Positions 15,433-24,205 of a stretch of DNA of 44,423 nucleotides are shown piece by piece. Source of the DNA: Clostridiaceae bacterium (lineage in GTDB: Bacteria > Bacillota > Clostridia > Lachnospirales > Lachnospiraceae); the NCBI GenBank assembly GCA_910574345.1, contig CAJSZV010000034.1:1-44423 (forward strand), given 5' to 3'. The notes below the pieces were generated by a model that worked only from the letters and a program-made list of their open reading frames with translations, had not been told where the DNA came from and did no database searches. Made by a program: the position numbers and the translations under genes. The stretch's first letter is position 1; the number at the start of each line of letters is the position of its first letter.

Positions 15433-17136
15433 TTGCGTGGTAATTCAGAAGGTGTTTTTTACGCCACTCCATATTATCGCATTTCCAATGACGATGGAGA
15501 TCTTGCCGTTTCAGGCAAAGGGGAAAGCAACAGTATCAGCAATCAGAGAAGCTTAATAGAGGATTATGTAAAGGACAAACCGGAGATCATTCTTTGTGAG
15601 GAGAGGGTGGATGACGGTTTTAGCGGCGTGGATTTTGAACGTCCTGCCTTTAAACAGATGATGGAAGATGTAAAGGCGAGGAAGACAAACTGTATTATTG
15701 TCAAGGATTTATCACGCTTCGGAAGGAATTACATTGAGGTGGGAAGGTTTATTCAAAAAATCTTCCCTTATTTGGGTGTGCGCTTTATTGCGGTAAATGA
15801 CAATTATGACAGCGCAAAAGGAAATAATGTGGAGGACAGTATTATGCTGCCCTTCAAGAACCTGATGAATGATTCCTACAGCAGAGACCTTTCTGTAAAG
15901 GTAAGGAGCCAGTTTGAAATAAAGCGGAAGAGAGGAGAATTTATCGGATCTTTTGCTGTATACGGATACAAAAAGAATCCTGAAAATAAAAATCAGTTAG
16001 TGGTGGATGAATATGCGGCTGCTGTGGTGAGAGATATTTTTAAATGGCGGCTCTCTGGTATGAGCAATGAAAAAATAGCAGAGAGACTCAATGAACAGGG
16101 AGTCTTATCGCCGGCAGAGTATAAACGGTCTCTTGGCCTTCGGTATCAAAGTGGATTTCATGTGGAGAAACAAGCTATGTGGAGTCCGGTTGCTATAGGC
16201 CGGATTTTATCGAATCAGACTTATCTGGGGTGGGTGGTCCAGGGGAAAAGGACCACCCCCAACCACAAAGTAAAAAAGGTGATTGAAAAGAATCCGGATG
16301 AGTGGGTGATTGTGAGGGATATGCATGAAGCAATTATCACAGAGGAAGACTTTCAGACCGTACAGAACCTGATGAAAATGGATACCAGGATTTCTCCGGG
16401 AAAAGCAAGGGTGTATTTATTTTCGGGGATGTTGGAATGTGGAGATTGCAGGGCCGCCATGGTTCGGAAGCTGGTAAGTGCCGGAAAGGATTCGGAGGGA
16501 AAACCAAGAAAATATCCTTATTATGTGTGTTCTGGTTATAAGAAGGACAAATGCTGTACCAGTCATATGATTCGTGAAGGAGAGCTGGAAAAGGTGGTCC
16601 TGATTGCTTTAAATAACCATATTTCCGCATTAATCAATTTAAAGCAGGTGCTGACAATTCTGGAAAATACGCCTCATTTCAGACAGGAGACGAAGAAACT
16701 TGACATCCAGATGTTAAAAATGAATGAGGAGATTGTCCGGGTACAAAACTTAAAGGTTTCTTTATATGAGGATTTGACGGATGGCGTCATTGATAAGGAG
16801 GAGTATTTTGAACTGAAACAAATCTATACAAAGCAGATTGGTGAACTGGAGAAAAAGAAGGCCCGCCTGAAGGAAGAGCAGGAATTGTGCAAAATAGAAA
16901 ATATCCGAAAGAATGAATGGATGGAATCCTTTTTACAGTACCAGAATCTCCATTCTCTGTCCAGAGACATTGTTTTAAAGCTGGTGGAGAAGATAAAGGT
17001 TTTTGAAAAAGGCCGGATAAAGATCGTGTTTCGATTCCAATACGATTATGAAATGGCTTTGCAGACCGCAGCAATATATCAGGAGTATCAAAATCGTGAG
17101 TGTAAAGGGGAGGACCAGGATGGCCAGAAAAAGTAG
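15433..17136 (+). CDS. Large serine recombinase 1
   Basis: This is a site-specific DNA integrase/excisionase of the large serine family. The resolvase domain begins at PYYRIS, with catalytic Ser18 counted from the TTG at 15433. It continues ESNSISNQRSLIEDYV, DDGFSGVDFERPAF and IVKDLSRFGRNYIE, which supplies the active-site Arg residues. A recombinase domain, a zinc ribbon (LECGDCRAAM ... YVCSGYKKDKCC) and a coiled coil follow. The TTG at 15433 has AGGAG 10 bases upstream and gives 567 aa; an in-frame ATG at 15319 has no ribosome site and would add 38 unusual residues. The gene overlaps recombinase 2 by 17 bases. Confidence 0.9.
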   Translation: MRGNSEGVFYATPYYRISNDDGDLAVSGKGESNSISNQRSLIEDYVKDKPEIILCEERVDDGFSGVDFERPAFKQMMEDVKARKTNCIIVKDLSRFGRNYIEVGRFIQKIFPYLGVRFIAVNDNYDSAKGNNVEDSIMLPFKNLMNDSYSRDLSVKVRSQFEIKRKRGEFIGSFAVYGYKKNPENKNQLVVDEYAAAVVRDIFKWRLSGMSNEKIAERLNEQGVLSPAEYKRSLGLRYQSGFHVEKQAMWSPVAIGRILSNQTYLGWVVQGKRTTPNHKVKKVIEKNPDEWVIVRDMHEAIITEEDFQTVQNLMKMDTRISPGKARVYLFSGMLECGDCRAAMVRKLVSAGKDSEGKPRKYPYYVCSGYKKDKCCTSHMIREGELEKVVLIALNNHISALINLKQVLTILENTPHFRQETKKLDIQMLKMNEEIVRVQNLKVSLYEDLTDGVIDKEEYFELKQIYTKQIGELEKKKARLKEEQELCKIENIRKNEWMESFLQYQNLHSLSRDIVLKLVEKIKVFEKGRIKIVFRFQYDYEMALQTAAIYQEYQNRECKGEDQDGQKK

Positions 17137-18823
17137 AAAGGAAAGCAGCGTTCAAACAAGCGAAAGCTTTAGTAAAACCATTGGTTATCAGGTGGGATTC
17201 TATTTGAGATTATCGGATAAAGAGGCGAAGGACAGGGATAGTGAATCCATTGAGAATCAGTTTGTTTTGTTAAAGGATTTTATTAAAAACAAGCCTGATT
17301 TCCGCCTGATTTCCACGTTTACGGATGATGGAAAGACGGGGACGAATTTTAGGAGAAGTGGATTTGAGCAGATGATGGATGCGGTAAGAAATGGGCGGAT
17401 CAACTGTATTATAGTAAAAGATCTGTCACGCTTCGGAAGAAATTATCTGGAAGCAGGGCATTATATTGAGCATGTGTTTCCTTTTCTCAATGTTCGGTTT
17501 ATTGCGGTTACAGATGGCTTTGATACACTGACAGCTACTCCAGCTCAGTTGTCCTACCTGATTCCTCTTAAGAATATCATGAATGAGAACTATGCCAGGG
17601 ATATTTCTAAAAAGGAGCGTTCCGCAAAAAAGGTATTGAGGAAAAAGGGATATTTTTTGGGCGCCTATGCCATGTACGGATATGAAAAAACATCGGATAA
17701 ACATGTGATTGGAGTGGACCCGGAGGCAGCGGTTCATGTGAAAACCATTTTTGATTTGTGTGAGAAGGGATACAGCGATTCTGCCATAGCAAAATACCTC
17801 AATGAACGTAAGATTCTCTGTCCGGCCAGGTATAAATATGAGAAGGGAATTGTAAAAGACGCCAAGTATGCCAACAAATCTGGCTGGTATCCGCAGACCA
17901 TAGGGGGGATTTTGACCAGCCGTGTTTACATAGGGGACATGGTTCAGGGAGCAAGGAGAAGTAAGGAAATAAAAGGAAAGAAAGAAGTGGTTCCTATGAG
18001 TGAGTGGGATATTGTTTCAGGAACTCATGAAGCAATCATATCGAAAGAGCAGTTTGACAGAGTGCAGGAAATCCGTATGGACAGGCATAGGCGGTATGAG
18101 AAAATGATACAAGAGAATCGGAGACTGGCTGGGAAATCAGAAGACAGTGGTATTTTGAAGGGAAAAGTGTTTTGTGGTGATTGTAAAAGGGCTATGGTAA
18201 GGAAGCATATCAAGTCATGTAAAGATAAGTATCGGTATGTCTGTGATATACATGAAAAAACAGGACAGTGCAGCCGCAAGTTTTTACCGGAGCAGGAACT
18301 GTTTGAGATGCTTGGCTGTCTGATCCGGAGACAGATTGAGGCGGCCTGCCAGGTCAAAGAATGGCTCCATAGCAGGAAGCAGGAGGAAGCAAGGGAGTTG
18401 CTCCGATTTGAACAGACGTTTAGAGAAACAGAGGATAAACGGAGCCGTCTTGTGCAGAAAATGGCAGCGCTCTATCAGGATTGGAAAGAAGGGATTCTTG
18501 ACCAGGACGAATATTTCTATATGAAGAAGCGATATGAGGAGGAATTGACCGGGTGTGAAGGGGAAAGAGAGGAACTGATGGGCAGGAAACAGGAATATGT
18601 TATGGCCTATACATCGGAGAATCCTGCATTGAAAGCAGTATCGGAGATCCCATATGATTTTGTGTTGTCAAGGGAATTGGTTGACAGGTTGATCGAGAAG
18701 ATTGAAATTTATGAGGGAAACAGAGTCAGAGTTTCTTTTAAATTTCAGGATGAAATGCAGAGACTGCTTAGAGCAAAGGAGGCAGGGGTTATCAGTGAAG
18801 AGAGAGGAGAGACTGCTGGTTAA
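17120..18823 (+). CDS. Large serine recombinase 2
   Basis: A second full-length large serine recombinase of 567 aa. Ser32 lies in FYLRLSDKEA, then ESIENQFVLLKDFI, DDGKTGTNFRRSGF and IVKDLSRFGRNYLE. Zinc ribbon Cys are in VFCGDCKRAMV and YVCDIHEKTGQC, followed by a long coiled coil. Start ATG at 17120 is supported by GGGGAGG. It overlaps both neighbouring recombinases, so the three are translated from one transcript. It is clearly divergent from recombinase 1, so this is not a recent duplication. Which of the three performs integration cannot be told from sequence. Confidence 0.9.
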   Translation: MARKSRKESSVQTSESFSKTIGYQVGFYLRLSDKEAKDRDSESIENQFVLLKDFIKNKPDFRLISTFTDDGKTGTNFRRSGFEQMMDAVRNGRINCIIVKDLSRFGRNYLEAGHYIEHVFPFLNVRFIAVTDGFDTLTATPAQLSYLIPLKNIMNENYARDISKKERSAKKVLRKKGYFLGAYAMYGYEKTSDKHVIGVDPEAAVHVKTIFDLCEKGYSDSAIAKYLNERKILCPARYKYEKGIVKDAKYANKSGWYPQTIGGILTSRVYIGDMVQGARRSKEIKGKKEVVPMSEWDIVSGTHEAIISKEQFDRVQEIRMDRHRRYEKMIQENRRLAGKSEDSGILKGKVFCGDCKRAMVRKHIKSCKDKYRYVCDIHEKTGQCSRKFLPEQELFEMLGCLIRRQIEAACQVKEWLHSRKQEEARELLRFEQTFRETEDKRSRLVQKMAALYQDWKEGILDQDEYFYMKKRYEEELTGCEGEREELMGRKQEYVMAYTSENPALKAVSEIPYDFVLSRELVDRLIEKIEIYEGNRVRVSFKFQDEMQRLLRAKEAGVISEERGETAG

Positions 18824-20351
18824 GTATTACCGCCTTTCCCTGGAAGATGAGGCAGACGGGGAAAGTAACAGTATCAGAAACCAGAGAAAGCTTATTGAAG
18901 ATTATGTGGAGGAAAGGGAGGATTTAAGAGAACTTGGCAGTCTGGAACTGTCTGATGACGGATATACAGGAACCAACTTCAATCGTCCGGGAATCAAAAG
19001 ATTCCTGGATCTTCTTAAAAAGAACCAGGTGGCATGTTTGGTTGTGAAGGATTTTTCACGATTTACCAGGGATTATATTGAACTAGGGAATTATGCGGAG
19101 CAGATCTTTCCGTTTATGGACGTTCGTTTTATTTCTGTAAATGACAGATATGACAGCAGTTTTCAGAGCAGCCATGACGGCCTGGAGATTCCGTTTAAGG
19201 GGATTTTAAACGATTTATACAGTAAGGATATCTCCACGAAAGTAAAAGCGGCGAAACGGCAGATGATTAAGAACGGAAAGCTGTGCAGCGGCTCCTATCC
19301 CTTTGGATATAGAAAGAGGGAGCAGGGAGAGATTAACCGGGATGGGATACCCTATAGGATTGATGAGGAGGCAGCTAAGGTGGTACGGCTGATTTTTCAT
19401 CTGGCTCTTCAGGGAAAGAAAAATATTGAGATCGCGAGAGTGCTGAATGAACAAGGCTGCCTTACACCAGGTATGGCGAAGCGGAAAAACGGAAGCTTTG
19501 GATATGGCTTAAAAGAGGGGGAGAGATCGGTCTGGGATTCTACTAAGGTGCTGAATATTTTGCGGGATGAACGATATACAGGGACGCTGATCATCGGCCG
19601 TTACCGGGGAAAAGGCGTAGGAAGCGGAAAGGTAGAGGAGACGCCGGAGCATATGTGGTTCCGTAAAGAAATGGGGATGCCGGCCATTATTCTTAGGGAA
19701 GATTTTGAACGGGTACAGAGTTTGAGGCCTAGAGGAAAACGTGGGGCATATAAAAAGGAACACCATATTCTGTATCGGAAGGTTCGGTGTGCAAACTGCG
19801 GACATTTTTTATATTATAAGCCTTCAGAATATGGAGTGCAGTATCATTCATTTTTTTGCAAACAGCCTCATTTAAGACCGGACAGTGAATGTTTTCGGGG
19901 ATATATAAAAGAAGGGGAGATTCTGGAGGCTCTTTTAAGTATGATCCGGGTCCAGGTGCGGCTGGCTGAAACTATAAAGGCAGAGTCAAAAAGAAAAGGG
20001 AAGGGAGAGGAAAGGCAGCAGGCCAAAAAGCGTATAGAAAGGCTGGAAAAAGAGATTGAGCGAAAGAAAGACTTAAAGGCGCAGTGTTACAGCGAATATA
20101 AACATGGGGAACTTACGAAGGAGGAGTTTCTGCGGAAAAAGGAAAATATACAGGCCGAAATTCAGGTATGCCAGCAGGAGATCCAGATAATCCGGGAATC
20201 TATGGAGGATATGCAGGAGGATGAAAAGGAACTTATGGAGAGATATGGTGGTTATGAGGATGATATTAAATTGGACCGGGATATGGTAGAGAGACTTGTG
20301 GAGGTGATATGGGTGTATGATGTGGGGAGGGTGAAGATTGAATTGAAGTAA
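18795..20351 (+). CDS. Large serine recombinase 3
   Basis: This is the third member of the overlapping trio, 518 aa from a GTG at 18795 with AAAGGAGG upstream. Ser15 is in KYYRLSLEDE; ESNSIRNQRKLIEDYV, DDGYTGTNFNRPGI and VVKDFSRFTRDYIE complete the catalytic domain. The ribbon is VRCANCGHFLYYK with later Cys in FFCKQ and SECF. The C-terminal half has a strongly charged coiled coil (EKEIERKKDLKAQC). It ends about 90 bases before the element boundary, the usual position of an integrase next to its attachment site. Loss of any catalytic residue is not seen. Confidence 0.9.
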   Translation: MKREERLLVKYYRLSLEDEADGESNSIRNQRKLIEDYVEEREDLRELGSLELSDDGYTGTNFNRPGIKRFLDLLKKNQVACLVVKDFSRFTRDYIELGNYAEQIFPFMDVRFISVNDRYDSSFQSSHDGLEIPFKGILNDLYSKDISTKVKAAKRQMIKNGKLCSGSYPFGYRKREQGEINRDGIPYRIDEEAAKVVRLIFHLALQGKKNIEIARVLNEQGCLTPGMAKRKNGSFGYGLKEGERSVWDSTKVLNILRDERYTGTLIIGRYRGKGVGSGKVEETPEHMWFRKEMGMPAIILREDFERVQSLRPRGKRGAYKKEHHILYRKVRCANCGHFLYYKPSEYGVQYHSFFCKQPHLRPDSECFRGYIKEGEILEALLSMIRVQVRLAETIKAESKRKGKGEERQQAKKRIERLEKEIERKKDLKAQCYSEYKHGELTKEEFLRKKENIQAEIQVCQQEIQIIRESMEDMQEDEKELMERYGGYEDDIKLDRDMVERLVEVIWVYDVGRVKIELK

Positions 20352-20359
20352 GGGGGAAC

Positions 20360-20421
20360 CCCAAACTCCGTTTGGGTAGCGAATCCTTTCACGAAAAGAG
20401 CCAGTGAAAGGATTCTTTATT
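20360..20421 (+). terminator. Double hairpin at the element right end; second is a terminator
   Basis: Two perfect inverted repeats stand between recombinase 3 and the boundary: CCCAAAC/GTTTGGG with a 3-base loop (20360-20376), then 12-bp arms GAATCCTTTCAC and GTGAAAGGATTC (20381-20392, 20404-20415) followed by TTTATT. The second would end the recombinase transcript. Either repeat could also serve as a recombinase binding arm. Confidence 0.65.
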
Positions 20422-20424
20422 CCC

Positions 20425-21285
20425 TTACTTGACACCAGCCGGCATAGCCATCCCCGTAAGCACCCCATAGACGCTGAATGCCTCCGCCGAAGACAGCCCG
20501 AAGCTTACCAGGCTGCCGGGAATCCAGATGGCCTCGGCGCTGGAGAGGATGTTTAGTACCAGCCGGTTGCCCATGAGAGGAAGGGCCAGGGTCATAAGAG
20601 ACGGGGCTGTGGAACAAAAGGCAGTGAAAAAGGCAGTCCGGCCCTCTGAGGAGGAGGGGGTGAAAAAGCAGAAACAAAAAACAGAGAAAAAGCAGGCGGT
20701 CAGTTCCCCGATAAGATGTCCGATGACAGCTAGTTCCACGGTGATCTCCCGTCCGCTTTCCACAAGAATATCAGCAATGAGAAATACTGCAGCCATGCGG
20801 ACGATTTGCTCCATGATCTGGGCCATGGCCGGTATTTTTGTTTTCTGAATGCCGTAGTAATAGCCGTTGATGCAGGCGTGGACCGCAGAAAAGGGTACGG
20901 ACACAGCCAAAAAGGGCAGCAGAGAGGCACAGCGGTCCTCCATGAGAATATAGTGGGCAATGGGAACGGAAAAGCGGACAATAAGAGCCGCCAGTGCTGT
21001 ACCGAGGCCAAGGGAGATCACAAGGCCGGTCCGGAAGATCTGTTTTCCCTTTTGAACATTGGCAGCCACAAAGCGGGAGATGGCAGTCTGGATAGAACCG
21101 GCACACAGGGCAAAACAAATTCCGTAGATGGGATGTACCATATTGAAGATGCCAAGTCCCTCGGCGCCGATGGTGCGGGACAAAAAGATCCGGTAGAAAA
21201 AACCGAGGATTCGGGTGGCAAAGCCAGTGACAGTGAGAAGGAGAGTTCCGGTAATCAGGGTATGTTTTTTGAAGAAATCGGTCAT
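20425..21285 (-). pseudogene. SpoVB-type polysaccharide flippase, truncated by element insertion
   Basis: This is an integral membrane protein of the MATE-like oligosaccharide flippase superfamily related to stage V sporulation protein B. It starts MTDFFKKHTLITGTLLLTVT and has the family's GFYRIFLSRTIGAEGLGIFN-like segment, with about seven membrane helices. Full-length relatives have roughly 430-540 residues. This copy ends at 286, of which the last four residues come from the element. The lipid-linked precursor flipping role of the family (cortex or wall polymers) would be lost unless the element excises. The gene diverges from the nifS-like operon. The missing 3' part should lie at the other end of the element, outside the window. 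Confidence 0.8.
20428..20446. other. Element-chromosome junction (attR), inferred
   Basis: The flippase reading frame (minus strand) keeps its family sequence up to YGVLTGMAMP and then reads AGVK and stops. In SpoVB-type proteins a hydrophobic FLLFP-like stretch would follow that motif. The crossover must lie near the proline codon at 20440-20442. Serine integrases exchange a 2-base core, which cannot be identified without the left junction. Confidence 0.55.
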
Positions 21286-21363
21286 GACAGCTCCGATGCC
21301 AAAGGGAATTATTACAAAATATGTAAAGAGAAGATATGGTAGAACGAAAATATATAATCCCTA

Positions 21364-21391
21364 TTGCAATGCTAGGAATATACTATATAAT
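21364..21391 (+). promoter_or_regulatory. Promoter of the nifS-nifU-mnmA operon
   Basis: TTGCAA at 21364 and TATAAT at 21386-21391 are separated by 16 bases, about 55 bases before the nifS-like start. No clear Fe-S regulator site is visible. Confidence 0.6.
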
Positions 21392-21446
21392 AGAAAACGT
21401 AGATGAAGCTTTTAACTTTAATACTACAGAAAGGCGGATCACATAC

Positions 21447-22628
21447 ATGAAACAAACGATTTATCTGGACAATGCAGCGACTACCAGGACCAGACCGGAG
21501 GTGGTGGAAGTCATGATTCCTTATTTTACGGAGAATTACGGCAATCCCTCTTCGGTATATGAATTTTCCGCTCCCTGCAAGCAGGCCATCGCCCATACCA
21601 GGGAGACCATAGCGAAAAGTCTTGGTGCAAAAACCAATGAAATATATTTTACGGCGGGCGGAACCGAATCCGACAACTGGGCCATCAAAGCCACGGCAGA
21701 GGCATACGCCTCAAAAGGAAAGCACATTATCACCAGCAAGATCGAGCATCATGCAGTGCTTCATACCTGCGAATATCTGGAAAAGAGAGGATTTGAAGTC
21801 ACTTATCTGGATGTAGACGAATACGGAACGGTGAAGCTGGATGAACTGAAAAAAGCTATTCGGCCCGATACTATTTTGATCTCAATTATGTTTGCCAACA
21901 ACGAGATCGGTACAGTGGAGCCCATTAAGGAGATTGGAAAAATTGCCGGAGCTCACGGAATTCTTTTCCATACAGACGCCGTTCAGGCCTATGGCCATAT
22001 ACCCATCAATGTGGACGAATATGGTATTGATATGCTCAGTTCCAGCAGCCATAAGCTGAATGGGCCGAAAGGCGTGGGATTCTTATATATCCGCACCGGA
22101 TTAAAGACGAGATCGTTCGTTCACGGCGGGGCTCAGGAGAGAAAACGCCGGGGCGGCACGGAAAATGTACCGGGTATCGCAGGTTACGGCAAGGCGGTGG
22201 AGATAGCTATGGCTTCCATGGAGGAGCGCGCCAAAAAGGAGACAGAACTCAGGGATTACCTGATCGAGAGGGTAATATCTGAGGTGCCCTATACCCGCCT
22301 CAATGGACACAGAACCAACCGGTTAAGCAACAATGCCAACTTTGCCTTCCAGTTTATCGAGGGAGAATCACTGCTGATTATGCTTGATTCCAACGGAATC
22401 TGCGGTTCCAGCGGCTCTGCATGTACATCGGGTTCCTTAGATCCCTCCCATGTGCTGCTGGCCATCGGCCTGCCTCACGAGATCGCTCACGGTTCCCTGC
22501 GTCTCACTCTCAGCGAGGAGAATACAAAGGAGGAGATTGATTTTGTGGTGGAGAAGATCAAGGAGATCGTGGCCAGATTGAGATCCATGTCGCCGCTTTA
22601 TGAGGATTTTATGAAGCAGACAAGATGA
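21447..22628 (+). CDS. Cysteine desulfurase, NifS/IscS type
   Basis: This PLP enzyme converts cysteine to alanine and a protein-bound persulfide, the sulfur source for Fe-S clusters and tRNA thiolation. Seen are the N-terminal YLDNAATT, the HHAVLH motif, FHTDAVQ, the PLP lysine K203 in SSSHKLNGPKG, and catalytic C326 in GSACTSGSLDPSHV. The long flexible Cys loop places it in the NifS/IscS rather than the SufS group. ATG at 21447 gives MKQTIYLDNA, the usual family start; upstream in-frame codons have no ribosome site. It is followed by a NifU-like scaffold and MnmA, which fits supply of sulfur to both. Confidence 0.93.
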   Translation: MKQTIYLDNAATTRTRPEVVEVMIPYFTENYGNPSSVYEFSAPCKQAIAHTRETIAKSLGAKTNEIYFTAGGTESDNWAIKATAEAYASKGKHIITSKIEHHAVLHTCEYLEKRGFEVTYLDVDEYGTVKLDELKKAIRPDTILISIMFANNEIGTVEPIKEIGKIAGAHGILFHTDAVQAYGHIPINVDEYGIDMLSSSSHKLNGPKGVGFLYIRTGLKTRSFVHGGAQERKRRGGTENVPGIAGYGKAVEIAMASMEERAKKETELRDYLIERVISEVPYTRLNGHRTNRLSNNANFAFQFIEGESLLIMLDSNGICGSSGSACTSGSLDPSHVLLAIGLPHEIAHGSLRLTLSEENTKEEIDFVVEKIKEIVARLRSMSPLYEDFMKQTR

Positions 22629-22675
22629 TCCTTTCCGGCTCTGCTTGAAAATACACACTGAAAAGGAGATATTTT

Positions 22676-23113
22676 ATGTATACAGAAAAAGTAATGGACC
22701 ATTTTCAAAACCCAAGAAACGTAGGAGAGATTGAAAATGCCAGCGGTACAGGAACAGTGGGCAATGCCAAATGCGGAGATATCATGCGGATTTACCTGGA
22801 TATTGATAAGAACCAGGTAATCCGCGACGTGAAATTCAAGACTTTTGGCTGCGGCGCGGCAGTGGCTACCAGCAGTATGGCTACAGAGATGGTAAAGGGA
22901 AAGACCGTACAGGAGGCCATGGAAGTTACCAATAAGGCTGTCATGGAAGCTCTTGACGGACTGCCGCCGGTTAAAGTACACTGTTCGCTGCTGGCGGAAG
23001 AGGCGATTCATGCAGCTCTTTGGGATTATGCCGAGAAAAACGGCATTACCATCGAAGGCCTGGAAAAGCCTAAGTCTGATATCAGCGAGCATGATGAGGA
23101 CGAGGAGTATTAA
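22676..23113 (+). CDS. NifU/IscU-like Fe-S cluster scaffold
   Basis: This 145-residue protein carries three cluster-ligating Cys: C33 and D35 in NAKCGD, C59 in FGCGAAVATSS, and C103 in VHCSLLAEEA. MYTEKVMDHFQNPRNVG is the family's standard N-terminus. It builds and passes on [2Fe-2S]/[4Fe-4S] clusters using sulfur from the upstream desulfurase. The C-terminal extension EHDEDEEY is acidic. The start is backed by AAAAGGAGA. It is a stand-alone N-terminal NifU domain, as usual in Clostridia. Confidence 0.93.
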   Translation: MYTEKVMDHFQNPRNVGEIENASGTGTVGNAKCGDIMRIYLDIDKNQVIRDVKFKTFGCGAAVATSSMATEMVKGKTVQEAMEVTNKAVMEALDGLPPVKVHCSLLAEEAIHAALWDYAEKNGITIEGLEKPKSDISEHDEDEEY

Positions 23114-23122
23114 GAGGAGTCT

Positions 23123-24205
23123 ATGAATAATAAGAAAAAAGTAGTGGTTGGTATGTCAGGCGGGGTAGACTCTTCCGTAGCCGCGTATCTTTTGAAAGAA
23201 CAGGGTTATGAAGTCATTGGTGTTACCATGCAGATCTGGCAGGAAGAAGATCGGGCCCTTCAGGAGGAAAACGGTGGATGCTGCGGTTTAAGCGCGGTGG
23301 AGGATGCCCGGCAGGTGGCATGGAAACTTAAGATTCCCCATTATGTCATGAATTTCAGACAGGAATTCAGGGACCGTGTGATTGAATACTTTATGAACGA
23401 GTATATACACGGCAGAACTCCGAATCCCTGTATCGCCTGCAACCGGTATGTCAAATGGGAATCCCTTTTAAAAAGAAGCATGGATATAGGAGCGCAGTAT
23501 ATTGCCACAGGCCACTACGCCCGGATCGAGAGACTGCCCAATGGCCGGTATACAATAAAAAAGTCCGTGACCGCGGCCAAAGACCAGACCTATGCTCTGT
23601 ATAATCTGACTCAGCACCAGCTGTCCCATACTCTCATGCCTGTGGGCTGCTACAGCAAGGACGAGATACGCGCCATGGCAGACCGGATCCAGCTCTCTGT
23701 GGCGGCCAAACCAGACAGTCAGGAGATTTGTTTTATTCCGGATCATGATCATGCCCGGTTTATCAGAGAGAATTCCGGTGTCCAGGTGGCGGAGGGGAAT
23801 TTTGTAGATAAAGAAGGCCGTATCCTTGGAAAACATCAGGGGATTACTCACTATACCATAGGCCAGAGAAAAGGCCTGAACCTTTCTTTGGGGCGACCGG
23901 TATTCGTGACAGCCATTCGGCCTGAGACTAATGAAGTGGTTATCGGCGATTCCGGTGATGTATTTTCCGATTATCTTACCTGCAGCGGTTTAAACTGGAT
24001 GGCAGTGGAGAGCCTTGGCGGCAGGGAGATGGAAGTGACGGCTAAGATTCGCTACAGTCATAAAGGCGCTAAGTGCAGAATCAGAGAGGCGGGAGCGGAT
24101 TTGGTTGAATGCCGGTTTGACGAGCCTCAGAGGGCGATTACTCCGGGACAGGCTGTAGTGTTCTATGACGGAGATTATGTAGTGGGAGGAGGAGTGATTC
24201 GATGA
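23123..24205 (+). CDS. mnmA: tRNA-specific 2-thiouridylase MnmA
   Basis: This is an ATP-dependent enzyme that puts sulfur on C2 of the wobble uridine of Lys, Glu and Gln tRNAs. The PP-loop GMSGGVDSS is at residues 10-18. The catalytic pair fits C106 in [12 protein letters not shown] and C203 in [17 protein letters not shown] and [12 protein letters not shown] are further family blocks. At 360 residues it has normal length. It begins 9 bases after the scaffold gene, and its stop overlaps the next ATG. Pairing with a NifS-type desulfurase implies direct persulfide transfer without the Tus relay. Confidence 0.95.
   Translation: MNNKKKVVVGMSGGVDSSVAAYLLKEQGYEVIGVTMQIWQEEDRALQEENGGCCGLSAVEDARQVAWKLKIPHYVMNFRQEFRDRVIEYFMNEYIHGRTPNPCIACNRYVKWESLLKRSMDIGAQYIATGHYARIERLPNGRYTIKKSVTAAKDQTYALYNLTQHQLSHTLMPVGCYSKDEIRAMADRIQLSVAAKPDSQEICFIPDHDHARFIRENSGVQVAEGNFVDKEGRILGKHQGITHYTIGQRKGLNLSLGRPVFVTAIRPETNEVVIGDSGDVFSDYLTCSGLNWMAVESLGGREMEVTAKIRYSHKGAKCRIREAGADLVECRFDEPQRAITPGQAVVFYDGDYVVGGGVIR

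Larger units (their letters stand above)
1..20440. mobile_element. Right-hand part of an integrative element (left end outside window)
   Basis: Everything up to about 20440 reads as one integrated element whose right end carries three large serine recombinases and stops inside a flippase gene. PcfJ, PcfK-like, DUF5688 and DUF6809 families and a PP-loop sulfotransfer-like protein are typical cargo of Lachnospiraceae integrative elements. No relaxase, VirB4/VirD4 coupling protein or replication initiator is visible, so the transfer genes would lie to the left or the element may be only mobilisable. The AT-rich first 2.3 kb could be cargo of the same element or a separate insertion. The left boundary and size cannot be seen. 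Confidence 0.75.

Noticed and set aside
20528-21342. Long + strand frames opposite the flippase
   Set aside because: They are antisense shadows of a membrane protein gene with clear family sequence.
21336-21446. N-terminal extension of the NifS-like protein
   Set aside because: The promoter -10 lies within it and the family starts at the ATG at 21447.
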